Source of the DNA: Effrenium voratum
Taxonomy: Eukaryota > Sar > Dinophyceae > Suessiales > Symbiodiniaceae
Assembly (NCBI GenBank): GCA_963377175.1
Contig: CAUJNA010002124.1
Coordinates: 1 to 64,000 of the forward strand
Length of the DNA: 64,000 nt
Direction: 5' to 3'
Shown here: one piece after another, positions 32,481 to 43,940 of the stretch
How the letters are laid out: each line of letters begins with the position of its first letter
How positions within the stretch are numbered: the first letter of the stretch is position 1
The notes under the pieces: generated by a model
Told to the model about the DNA's origin: nothing
Databases searched by the model: none
Seen by the model: only the letters and a program-made list of their open reading frames with translations
Position numbers and translations under genes: made by a program

Positions 32481-33393
32481 CCAAGCATAGCAAAGCCAAC
32501 TCGTGATGTTGAAAAGGACGCCGAGTTAAAACGATGCCGGGGATGTTGACAGCGCTGGTGCAAAGCAGAAGCAAGGGAGATCGCACCTGCCAGTTCCAAG
32601 AAAGAAAGTTCAGGAACAAATCCCAAAACAAATCGGGAAACATTCCCAGAAAAAAAACCAGACTTTTTTCTACCCGTCACTTTCATTCTTTGAAACTGAG
32701 TAGACTGCGCCACATTTCTTCAACTTCAACAGGTGGTACTGCAAACGACCAAGAACAGACTGACTATTTTGAGTCGAACACTCAATTAGTTTGCTGAGGC
32801 ACGCTTTGCGGAGCGACAGCAGGACGCCGTGTTTTCTGGCTTCAAGGCCGGCCAGCCGGGGCAACGGAACAGCGAGGCCAGTAGCTGATGTGCGGATCAT
32901 ATTCAGACGGTCCAGGCCAGCGGCTCCACGGAGAACACGCTGGAAGCCTCGGGGTTGGAAAAGGGGAAGGGAATTTGGTTGAGAGAGACTCGCGTGGCAT
33001 TTGGGGCTGGCTGCTTGGGGCTGAGGCCGTCCTCCGATGCTACTCGCCGACTGGAAGTGGACACCGATGTAAGCCAAAGCCCGAGACAACGGGAGAATGA
33101 GACGTAAGCTCATGCGATGTTTGTGGCTGGAAACTGTCACTTTTCTGATCCGCTCTAAACTGCCAGCATTTGCTTGCGACCTGTTGATATTGGATGGCAG
33201 GTGCTGGGACTGGGGCATGCGGGGAAGGAACATTTGCTGGCACAGACCTCTGGCACCTTGCCCTGGTCTGAGGTCAAGATACTCGGGCGATCTTGGCAGC
33301 TTGGCGTTGGCCGTTCCAAAGTTTGTTGGAAAAGACGTGGCGGCTGCCGGCTGCCGGCTGTCGGCTGGCTGTGCCTGCGCTTTTAGCTTTTAG
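32480..33393. other. No confirmed gene; possible upstream exons
   Basis: This stretch should contain the N-terminal exons of the RNF113-like gene. One coding-like frame (RFAERQQDAVFSGFKAG, about 32,805-32,860) exists, but I cannot link it. Confidence 0.3.
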
Positions 33394-36300
33394 GAACGGA
33401 ACGACGAGATCAACAAAGGCCTCAAGGAAGGCAGCCTGGAGAAGGGCGTGTACAGAGGTATGGGCGGCTACCAGCACCTTGGATCGGATAGCTACTGATA
33501 GCTGAGTGAAGGTTGGCCTGGGTTGTGGTTGTTGTTGATCCCCATGTCGCTTTTGCCTTGAAAACTTAGCTTGGTGCATGGCTGTGCTGGACGCAGATTG
33601 AGCGCGATTGTTGCCCCCGCCGTCGTTGTTATGCAGATATGCCATCATGAAGCTTTCTGTGGTCAGGCGATATGCCAATCGTAGTGAGCACGCCATTGCC
33701 AACTCCAAGTACACAGGTCTGCTAGGCCATCGGAGTTTATCTTGAGACAAGACTTGAGTTGAGTTCAAGACTTGACGACAGACAGTTCACAAACGGGGGG
33801 CGGGGGAGCTTCGTTTCTGGAGAGAAGAACAAGAACGACCCTTGGACCATTGAAGAGGCACAGGCTCCTGATGCCCATTGATTTGCAGGACCCTTGCGCA
33901 GCAGCCTGAGTAACGTGCGCAGCACCCTGCGCATCGAGTACATCGGCACCAGTGGCGAGGGTGACTCGGCTTGCGGCGCGTGGGACACATTTTGTTTCGG
34001 CCTTTGGACCAGAAATCTCCATTGGGGAAGAGCAAACTTGGCATTCCAAGGAGGGCAGTGGCCAACGAGAGTAGGTTTGTTACTTGATTGTGGCAATCTT
34101 TTGAGCCACTGCGACAGGAGTTGCATTTTTCCTGCAGTTTCTGCCGTCCCAAACGAAGCGTACCTTGCGAATTGTTCGGATGTTGCTGAGGCTGCTGCGC
34201 GCTCACGACAGCAATTCATCACGACAATGTCTGAAACGACGACCATGTTGAGCGATGTTTGCCTTAAAGCCGAGCCATCCAGAGACACCCCGCTTGCTAT
34301 CCTCGGATTAGTTTTATCTGCATTGCAGCACACGTGCCCGGATGGCAACTGCGTGCTGCAGAGCTTCGAGTGAGCTCCACCGTGCGTGGGCCAGGTCAAG
34401 CGGAGTGAAAGATCTGGTGTCACAAGCCACGTAGCCCGGACGATACCCGCGTCTTGATTGCACAAGGGCACAAGGGGTCACGTTCCACTCCAGCAGGCGC
34501 GCCGCAAGCATGTGCAGCAAAGAAGCAAAAGGCGCAAAAGGCGTCAGAAAGAAAGGTAAAGGATGCCTTATCCTGGTCAGCACACTCTCGTGCCTGCCCA
34601 ACTACGGCGTTATAATGCAATGGGCGACCGCCCATCTTGGCCACATCGTTGCGCGTCCCAGAAACCCACTTCTGAGAAGAGCTCTGGCGCCATGCGTCAC
34701 GAAGCTGATGCCGCAGAAAGGACTCAGCCTTGACAAAGGCAGGCTCAGGCAATGCAAGCGAAAAAGTGCAACTTGTGACGGCATGTGACCAAGTCTTTTT
34801 AATGCCTGATTGATCGTCGAGGACCAACTTCTAGTGCCTTTCAGGGTCTGGTGACCTATGCTTGTGCAAAAACTGACGTGCTGCAAGCACATTTGCTCCC
34901 AAGATTCTGTAATAAAGATCAAGTCCATGCCCACGCAGGATGCGTCGAACGTGCAGACATCCCTGAACGGGATCGGCAATGTCTGAAACAAACTTTGTTC
35001 CGCGATGCAGGCCGACCATCCGCAGAAGGACAGATAATGCACCGCTATTTGCCATGGTGCAAACAATCGCTAATTGTCAAGAAGGCAAAGTATGCGATCG
35101 GCCAGTGCCAGCAGGCCGGGTATCATTCTGATTGCTGGCCGCTCACTTGACAAAGGCATCTTGCCTCCACACCTCCGGCAAGTGCTGCAAGTGCTCACTT
35201 CTCTGTTGAAGCGCAGCACGAGCCACAGTCTGAGCCAAGTCACCTGGGTCCGCTCTGCCCTCCTTTGTCACACAGCGCTGAAGATTTTGAAATGCAAATG
35301 GCTCCTCAAGACATGTCTCAAGTGAACGAACGCATGCATGCTTAAGAGTTTTGGACGACATGGTCAAGTTGTGCAATTGTGAGGATTTTCACGATCCAGC
35401 CCCTTTTGCCTTTAGACATTGGTCCTGCTGCCATATTACGCTTCTTTCTGGCACATTGGAAGGCAGGCTCACTTGCGCACCATTTGCGTGGAGGCTCATA
35501 GTCTACTAATCTACTAGCGATCGTGGCCCTGCAGTTCAGACTTTCTCAGAGATGGTGCCAGCTCACGCAATGGTAGCCCAGGTGGCATTTGCAAAGACTA
35601 CAAGGCACGAGGGCTGTGCATATGGACGTGTCTTTTGTTAGGTGACCCATCAAAATGGCGGGCTTCCCCCTTTAAATCAACGCCAAAAAGGGTACCCTCA
35701 TGATTAAGAGGAAATAACAAGACCCATAATATGTAGGTTCGCTTGCCATGATACGAAGCACAGAAAGGGAGGCTTCAAGCCTCGTTGTGCGTTATGAATG
35801 TGGCGGCTGTTCAGATGCATTTTTTTCCTGTAGGACTTATTCAAAGATGTGCTCCTGGGAATACCGCTAACTGTGACCATGGACAAATTTTCAGCGCTTG
35901 ATTCCTTTTAGAAGCTGTTGGCAAGTTGGGAGCTTGCGCTTGCCAGCTGCATCAGGAGACGGGCTACTGCGGCTTCGGGGACTCCTGCAAGTTCGCCCAT
36001 GACAGGCGATAGACTCCGATAGACTCGGCTGAGGTTTGCTTGAGTCGGTCTTGCGATGCCTCGGATGCAACGCTCGCCCTGCAGAACTTTTGGTGCAAAA
36101 GCCCTCCGGTACACTAACATGGGCCCGCAATCCATGTGTGTGCGAATGGGCGGGAAAGGTTGAGGAACATGTTGGGCTCTCTTTCTCTTTCAGTGGCTGT
36201 GGTTTGTTGGCTCGATGAGAGGTCGGACTACAAGCCGAGCTACATCCTGGAGCAGGAATGGGAGGCCAAGCAAAAGGCGGGTCTCGACACAAATCGTGCG

Positions 36301-38090
36301 ATAGGTGGGGCTGGGTGGATTAATTATTGGTATCCAATTGAACATGATGTTGTGACAAGTGGATTAGTGGGCTTCAGAAGCTACAGCCGCAGCTATATTG
36401 ATTAGGTTAAACTCTATTTGGCTCGGGACGTTTCAGGGATGGTTTGGTGGTAATGTTGGGCCCAGGCCGCCTACCCGACCAGGAGATCGAAGCAAAGAAG
36501 CGCAAAAGGTGGGAGAAGAAGATGGAGAGGCCTTGAAGCACGCTGGCCAACTGCTTTGCCGCGTTGTAACTCGCCCTTGCGACTTGGCTTTGGATCACTG
36601 GCTCTCGTTGGTTCATTCCCCCTCTCGCAGGCGAAAGAAGGCCGAGGAAGAAGGCCGGGCTCTGGATGAAGAGGACGACTCCACCGCCCGGGCCGAGGAA
36701 ACTTGACTCCAGCGCATCCAAATTCCTGTGAGTTGCCCAGGTCAGCTCAGAGGACACTGAAGAGGAAGAGCTACCCACAGAGTGCTTCGAGTGCGGAGCC
36801 GCTTGGCGCTAAAAGCGACTTTGGTGCGGAGCCATGTGCGAATTTCATGAAAGCTGGCCCTGGTGGAATCCTGTATTTGAGACCTGTCGCGCAGGAAACC
36901 TGGAAGAGGTGCAAGAGCATCGCAGTGCAGACCACTTGCGGGCACTACTTTTGCGAGGCGTGAATGCTGCTGTTGCTTGGTTCCCTTGCTGTTGCTTGGA
37001 GGGGATGGACGGAATGGGAGGCAGGTGTAATGCAAGGAATGTAACCCATGAATGAAGGGGATGCTGTCGTAACTTTCGCAAGGTGGCTGATGCATTGGTT
37101 CTTCCCTGCGGCTTTCTTGCCGCTTCCCTTCCGCTTTCCTGCCGCCCTTGAATTTGTCACCATAGGGGCATGCTTTTTGTGATGGGATGTTCACTTCGTC
37201 ATTTTTTTGCCTGTTTCGAAAATGGAGTTTCGTCCTCGTGGGCCATGCAAAAAACAACATTGTGCTTTGCAGTCAGTGGCCAGGATCGTTCCCTTGCCCA
37301 AAGTGCCAAGCCAGGACTGCGCCATGGCAGCCTTCGCAAAGTCACCGAAGTGCGTGAAGCTTGGGGCCCAGTTTGCTTGCAGGGACCTCATGAGACTGAC
37401 TCGTAGTATGCTGGGGTTTCCATAGATTGGAAACACGGATCAGCCTGCCTCATGCGTGACTTTGGGATACTGTTTGTTTTTGGTTTGTGCCAGCGTGCGC
37501 GGCAGGTGTGGCACCAACACCAATGGCATATTCAACTCCGAGCCTTGCCTGAAATACTCGTGCCAGCTAGATTTGGTATCGGCGTGGCTGACCCTTCTGG
37601 CGTGTGTTTTTTGTCATTTCCCGCTCGAGGGGAGTTGTTGTGGTTTGTCGGCGGCGCAGTTTCGCAGTTTGATCGCTTGAGATCGAGGTGCGTACTTCTG
37701 ACATGGGAAGCCCCCTCACATGGTTCAAGCTTTGCGGGCGTTGCAGTCCTTTCCGTTTGCGCGCACGGAGATTTGCTTGAACAGAGTGACTAGATTCCCG
37801 TCTCAGAGTTGTTGTTCGGATGCTTGCCGTGTAAAATGATTTTCGGTCAAGATGTTGCCTTGACCCGCACTTGTGTGATTTGGCACAAGGCGGAGACTCT
37901 CCAGGAGAAGCTGAAGGCCCTGGCTGGTCCAGTGAGCACAAAAGCTTCCAAGCGGAGCTGATGACTCCCTGTTTCAAGCTGTGGCTTGTTGGATCTGGTA
38001 CTTGGTAGCATACGGGCAGCCAGGTCAAAAAGGAGCGGCGGGCCGAGCGAAAGAGAATGAAGGCCTCCAAGCGCAGGGAGGCGCGGCTTA
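33394..38090 (+). CDS. RNF113: RNF113/Cwc24-like spliceosomal E3 (CCCH + RING), multi-exon
   Basis: Exons in order: 33,394-~33,478 ([12 protein letters not shown]), 33,902-33,937 (SNVRSTLRI), 35,956-36,005 (CCCH finger, [17 protein letters not shown]), 36,222-36,280 (SDYKP ... EQEWEAKQK), 36,466-36,508, 36,631-~36,697, 36,741-~36,796 ([11 protein letters not shown], first RING cysteine pair), 36,895-36,956 ([10 protein letters not shown]), 37,315-37,353 ([13 protein letters not shown]) and ~37,493-37,541 ([10 protein letters not shown]). Likely 3' exons are 37,890-~37,935 and 38,024-38,090 (basic helix). This is the exact domain order of RNF113/Cwc24, which acts in spliceosome activation and has ubiquitin-ligase activity in animals. 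GC donors occur at 36,006 and 36,957; a GA donor is likely near 36,697. The exon carrying the first CCCH cysteine (CKDY-type) was not found in the 2-kb intron before 35,956. Confidence 0.82.
34310..35380 (-). other. Coding-like minus-strand segments inside an RNF113 intron
   Basis: Minus-strand frames contain [17 protein letters not shown] (about 34,340-34,430) and [16 protein letters not shown] (about 34,610-34,660), which resemble ankyrin-repeat halves, plus [12 protein letters not shown] near 35,150. They are separated by stops and would need splicing. An ankyrin gene nested antisense in the 2-kb intron is possible but weak; the stretch could also be plain intron. Confidence 0.22.
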
Positions 38091-39850
38091 GTTCGCTTCG
38101 AGGCTTTTCTTGCAACCACAAAATCAACTCTACCTTTCGGTACCGCATTTCGAAGGGTCAGAGAGCCATGTGCAACTCTCTGCCACTGGTGCCGCAGGCA
38201 CAAAATACCTTCGGCGTGAGCACGGAGGGCAACTTCGTCTAGTGACTGCCGTTGGCAGAGACCCTGCCCACGCACAGTTTCGCAGCTGTGCATGTACAAA
38301 GCGCGATGTGCGGATATGTGCCAATGGCCCGCTTTGCGGGGTGCAATATGGTCGCCCTGTTTCCGGATGCCGTGGAAAATCAGGGCGGAAAGGGAACTTG
38401 TGCTCTTTTGTTGGCCCATGTTCGCGTGAAGGCAGCTAGCAGTTCCCAACAGACGGATCACGCTAAGAGCGAATGCCTCTAACTTGCAGGTTGTGAGAAT
38501 ATTTGCTGAGGTAAGGAGGTCTTGAGACACTCTGGAATCTCTTCGGACCTATCCAACGGGCTTCCTATGTTACTTTCAAAGGTCAAGCCCAATATTTTCA
38601 AGAATCCATCCCCGACCCATGCTCTTGCAACGGCCGACTCGTCCCCCCTTTGAAGCTGCGCCTGAACAGAGTGCTCAGCGAGCCCCGCGCTGAAGGTGGA
38701 GGTGGCGCTGGGCCCGCTCCGCGTGCGGCTGCGCTGCCCAAAGCTGCGTGCGGCCTTTTTTTCAAGGAGAGATGGACGCAGGATCGGTGGGAGAATGGCC
38801 GGGGAGCGTTCCATGCGCTGAAGTCAAATGGGGTCAAGTTGTGGCTATGGCCTTCACGACTCCATGACCACAAAAGGACAACTCACTGTATGGAGAAACA
38901 TCTCGAGCGGGCCTGGGCAGCTAGGGTTGCGGGTAAATACTTGCGATTTCTTCGTGAATTGGCTCAAGCCGCGCAAACCTCGCTGGAGGGGTCGCCTTTT
39001 GAAGTGAACCATGGTGGACCGTCCTGCATGCGGGCAGCAGATCTGGGGACCAGCGCCTGAATTTGCGCGAACATCGGCTGGAGGGAGCTCCGCTGGGAGC
39101 CAGCTGTTCCAACCTATGACTGTGTTTGGCCCTCACGCGCAGCCGGGAGCAATATGCTGACCTCATGCAGGAGATGTGCACTTTCATCTGCGTGACGTTC
39201 GGCATTTGCTTTTGATCACAACGCCTCTGCCATCATTGCTTGGGCTTGGGCATCGGCTTGCAGGATTTCGCGGCGTCCAAGACCTCAGTGGCCCACCCAC
39301 ACGAGAGAGCTGGTGGACTCCGCGTTGCAGCATCAACCAGTCCAGGGCGGCGGCTTTGAGTGCGGAGTTTGAACATCTCAGATGGTGATCATGCTCAGCA
39401 GCCCTTGGCTTGCTTTTGGCTGCAGCCTTCTTGCAGGCGAACCTGTTTCACACATCTGCATAATTTCTGGGCAAGCCACGGCGATGCGACCAAAAAGACA
39501 TTTCAAAGGGTCCCTTCTTGCGTGTTTCGTGAATCAATCACATAATTTGTGGAGACGATCTTTCGTATTTCAGGTTGGTGACGTATTGTGATTAATTAAA
39601 GCACCCACGACTGGAGCTCGTTCCAGCATTTCTGAAATTCTCGTTTTTCTGGTGCTCAGTAAGGAATCAACATGGGTTTTGGGAATGGACCTAGGGGAAC
39701 TGTTTCAGCCCTCCGTTGGCATATTGAGCATGCCCCCTGAAACGAGGGTTTCTGTGAGCCAGAGATCCTCGCGCAGACAAATCAATCAACGGGCTTGGCT
39801 GAAGTTTGATCGGTCCGCACGCCGTGACCTCGCCCGTCCTCCACTCTCGT
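38090..39850. other. No gene recognised
   Basis: A plus frame without ATG (38,650-39,060) reads as an Ala/Gly-rich start and then a Trp/His/Arg-rich stretch (WTQDRWENGRGAFHALK) that looks coding but matches nothing I know. The rest is unique sequence. Confidence 0.3.
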
Positions 39851-39852
39851 GG

Positions 39853-40018
39853 CCAGGCACAGGAGGAGGCCTGGAAGTCGGGGCGCCAGAGAACAGCCCA
39901 GGCCGGAGCTGTCACGCGAGCGATGCAAGGAGGAGAATTGGAGGCGATATTGATGCACGCACTGTTGCGCAGGAATGTGTTGGAACGTCACAACCTCGAG
40001 CCAACAGAGTGGTCTGGA
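39853..40018 (+). CDS. Possible exon, unknown protein
   Basis: An open frame after an AG acceptor encodes a helical, charged stretch (QAQEEAWKSGRQRTAQAG, then GELEAILMHALLRRNVLERH). Codon use is coding-like and the surrounding frames are closed. No partner exons or family identified. Confidence 0.3.
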
Positions 40019-40912
40019 TTGCAAGCCACTCGGGGATTTTAGGTTTCTGGTCGTTCCCAGCCGATCTCTGGGCATCCTTCTCTTCGGAAAGCAACCGATC
40101 TGGGCAAAAATGCAAGGTTTGTAAAAATAGTCGCAAGTGAACATGAGGAGGACCCACCATTGGAATGCTGTGCAAACCTTGCAGTCAGAATAGTTCCACC
40201 TTTCTTCTAAACAGCCCGGACTTTCCCGACCGTTCATCAAGAACTGACTCTTTACGTTGGCCTTTGGAGAAGTTAGCGGTGGCCGAGCTTCATTTGAAGC
40301 AATCTCCACCTTGCAACATTGTCGGAAGACTTGAAGTAGCACCAATCTCGATGGGGTTTGAGGCGATTTTAATCATGATTTAATCAGGTGCCATTTCGGA
40401 CAGCCTGTTGCTTTTCATTATATTTAGCGTTTCCCTTTCTTGCAAGAGTTGCAGCATGCTATTCCACATCGCCGCACAGGGCCAAAGTTTGCTCGCCTCG
40501 TCGGTCAGACATGGCTAGCTTCACGTCAGAGCGTATCAGATGGTTGGCACTGCTCACCAAATACCATGCTCAGGAGGCAAACCACCAACCCACGCGCCAA
40601 CGCAGGCGAAGGCTCCGGGAGTGTGCCAGGTCGGCTCTGAGAGGCAAGCAGGGAAAAAGCGATGTTTGCCATGCTCTTGTACCTGCGTGTTCAAACTCAG
40701 TCCAAGCAGTGTACAGGCAGTGGACCTTCAGCAGCGAGAGGTTTATGGTATGCCGAGAATATGGATGGGAGTTGCGACCACGAGCAACAAATGCAAATCG
40801 TCATTGTGCCCTTGTCCGTTGTTTTGTTCTCTTGTTTTCCTCTTGTGTGCACAGCCTCCGTCAGCAGTAGCTTCTCTTTTGCATTTCTTGTTTCCATTTT
40901 TAGTAGCCTCCT

Positions 40913-41078
40913 GGGTTCCATGGTCAAAACATGGCTACTTGAGGTTGGTAGGGACGGTCATGGATCCAAAAAAAACCGAGGTAAAGCATCTGTCAGGGTT
41001 CCATGGTCAAAACATGGCTACTTGAGGTTGGTAGGGACGGTCATGGATCCAAAAAAACAAGGTAAAACCACTGTCAGG
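40913..41078 (+). repeat. 83-bp tandem duplication
   Basis: GGGTTCCATGGTCAAAACATGG... occurs at 40,913 and again at 40,996. The two copies are nearly identical and each ends in a run of A before GG(T)AAA. Confidence 0.9.
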
Positions 41079-41079
41079 A

Positions 41080-43940
41080 AACGCATCATTTTGTCGATGG
41101 CTCATGTCTTGTTCAGGCCAAAGAATGGGAATGTTCCGACTGCGGCATTGGTGCGCGCCTCAATATGCCCATGTATTCAGACTTACTTGCTTTCAGCCCT
41201 TTGAAGCGAACAATCACCGAACAAATCCAACCCCCAATCTTGCACAAATTGTCGCTTCAGACGAGTTGGCAATGGAAGGCCACGATTGTTTGCTTTTTCA
41301 ACCCTGAGAAGACACACCAACTCGTTGCTCCTCTGGAGGTTACGGCGCCAGCGCCAGCTATGCCCAATCTTGGCCAGGCGCAGCGCTTGCCAGTACTTTC
41401 ATGCTCATTTTCCATTGACTGCCCCTATCATAGATGTTCTACGCTTGCGGCAATGTGCTGTTTTGGTTTCAATATTCCGATTGTCCGCTCGGAAACGACT
41501 CACTCGAAGGTTCTGCTGTTGCCGCCCCCTTGCCGGGCGACTCCGCCAGTGCCAGGCAATGGTGGTGACAGTAGCAGGGAGGGCATGTTGACCAGAACTC
41601 GGCGATTTTAAGCAATATCAGCGAGATGCTCCAGGTGCAACGTGGGCTTGACACAAGAGATCATCTCCTTTGGCTCCCGGGAGTTCTTTTGGGCGCCCGG
41701 GCAATGCTTTGGGGACGTATTAGGTCAGTCACAGGCAGAGTCTTTTGGGCCCTTGGGCTTTGTGGTGCAGGCGCCCATCCCAAGTCGGCTGCAAGACCGA
41801 AACTGCCAGGCAGAGAGTTGAGTTGGCGAGCGAACTGCTTGTGGCTCTCCGAGTTCCCGGCATGGCCAGGGGCTTTCTCGAAGGCAGCGCGCGTCTGAGG
41901 GCGCGAAGGCACACAGAGCCTTGGATTGGGCGAATTGCGGGGTGCCGGCGAATGTGGTTTAGCTGCGGTGCGCCTTTGCCTGAAGAGATTTTCACGGTTC
42001 ATGCAGGGTATTGTTCCGGCTCTCAGCAATTGCTTCTTTTTTCCAGGCAGGCGCCCAGTCGAGCTAGTTGGCATGGTAGTACAGGCAGGGTGAAGTCTGT
42101 GCTGCGTGAATTCAGATGGAAAAAGGTCAGCAAGCTGCTGTGATGCAGAGGGTCAAGGAGCCCTAGCGCAAATCCTCGACGCACCCTCATGATGGTCTGC
42201 AGGGTATGGATTTGGTAGGTCTAAAGCTATACTCACTTCAAGATCGTGTAGAGCAAGGGAGTTTCGCTCTTGATCAGGGTTCTCTCAGCAGGTCGTCGTT
42301 GGATCCCAAATGAAGTTGCGTGACCGGAAATTTCTGAGGGCCTCACTGAAACTTGGGCGCTGCGGAACCATGTGCAAACTGTGAGAAGAGCATGCAAGGC
42401 ACATATCGGCAACAGATCTAGTGCGCAGGTGCACTACGTCAATGACGCGGAGCGTGGCGTGGTTTGGGAGGAAGTCATCATCCTCTTGCCCTCTGAGGCC
42501 ACCGAGTGATTTGAATGGCTGCTGGCAGCTGAGAGCTTTCAGGTGTCCATGGTGATGCTGTCGGCAGTGACCTCGGTGTGACTTCGCAAGGATCTCTTGC
42601 GAGTTTCGGCTCCTTCTCTCCGAAAGCCGAGATTGTAAGATCTCAACAATCAACCGCGCAACTTGTCTCCTGGACTGCTTGGAAGCTTGGCTGGCAATGC
42701 TGGCTCGACTGGAAGGCTATTGGGGGTATTGTCGCAGCAAGCGAAGCACCTTGTTCTGTGGATGGTTCCAGGCGACGGTGCCGAACTACAAGGACTTTGC
42801 TGGGTGGGTTGGCAGAACCAAGCGCAGTCCCGTGTGCGCCGTTGCGCTGAAGTCGCCTTCACTCTTTGATGTTCAGTTTGGTGGTAGGAGGCTAAGATGC
42901 CTATTTCTTCGAGCAAGTTGCAAGGTGCAAGCACCAAAGGAACGACAGCAGCCCTTGGTTGTTTGAGGTCTCATGCGGGCTGTGTGCAGAATTCAGTCTC
43001 ATGAGCAGACGTAGCTTGTTTGACAGGTACACGGTGCACACAACCTACCGACCGACTCCATTACGCAAGGGCCCATAGGAACAGTTGTCTCGAGGGCTTG
43101 GGCGAATCAAATGGAGGGAGATTGCCACATCTTGGCCATTTGGGCAGTTCAGATGGGTCTGTCTTTACATAGCCAACAATGTCAATGCGCATTTGGGTCG
43201 CAATGGAAGGTTTTGGCGTCGCTCGATTTTTGATCCGAGGACACTTCCTCAGCTTCCGGGGCCACGCGCTGCCGCTGCTCGACTCCGAGCCGGGGAGACC
43301 CAGCGAGAGGGTGGCAGGTCCGGGGTCTTTGAGTTGGCTTTGTCGGAGTGATTTCACGCTTGAAATCTTTGAAGCACAGGGACATGGGAAATCATAAATC
43401 ATAAATACATCATGGGGCCATGAACGTTTTGCACAGGCTTGGGTTTTGCTGGCAGAGCTTGTTGTGCTTGGTGTGATTGAATGCAGGGTTAGGAGGTCAC
43501 TTGGAAGAGCAATCTGATGAACAAGCCAGCTTGCCTCAGTGTCAGAAATCGGAGCGTTGCCATTGGCTCAATCGCTTGGACAGTGGCTTGACAGTCACAG
43601 AAAAACAACGATGGAGCCTACTCACGATTAGCTGATGCTGGCTTCAACGCGCACACATTGGCCGCACACTCTTCAGCAAAAAACACACACACACACACAG
43701 GAGTTTGCTTACACTCCTGTTGAACCAGACAAATAAGGCATTGCACCTGGTACAGTAAACTCTGGGAACCTGAGCAGCTTTGCCCTTGCGGACTGACGCA
43801 AGATGGCCGAGGACCAGCATCATTCAGCATTCGCGTGATTCCCTGGGCTTCGGGGCTCAATCGTTTTGAGGCCTTTCAGCCTGTAGCCTTCTGTGAACCC
43901 TTTGGAGTCCTTGACAGTCACGAAGTGGGCTCACCGTCAG
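41080..43940. other. No gene recognised
   Basis: Upstream of FolD copy 1. It should contain that gene's first exon, but nothing matching exon 1 of copy 2 was found. A coding-like plus frame near 42,690-42,880 (GYWGYCRSKR ... GWVGRTKR) could not be assigned. A (CA)n lies at 43,683-43,700. Confidence 0.35.

Noticed and set aside
38954..38963. Second spliced-leader relic (TTGGCTCAAG)
   Set aside because: Only 10 bases match, inside a coding-like frame; expected by chance in a window of this size.
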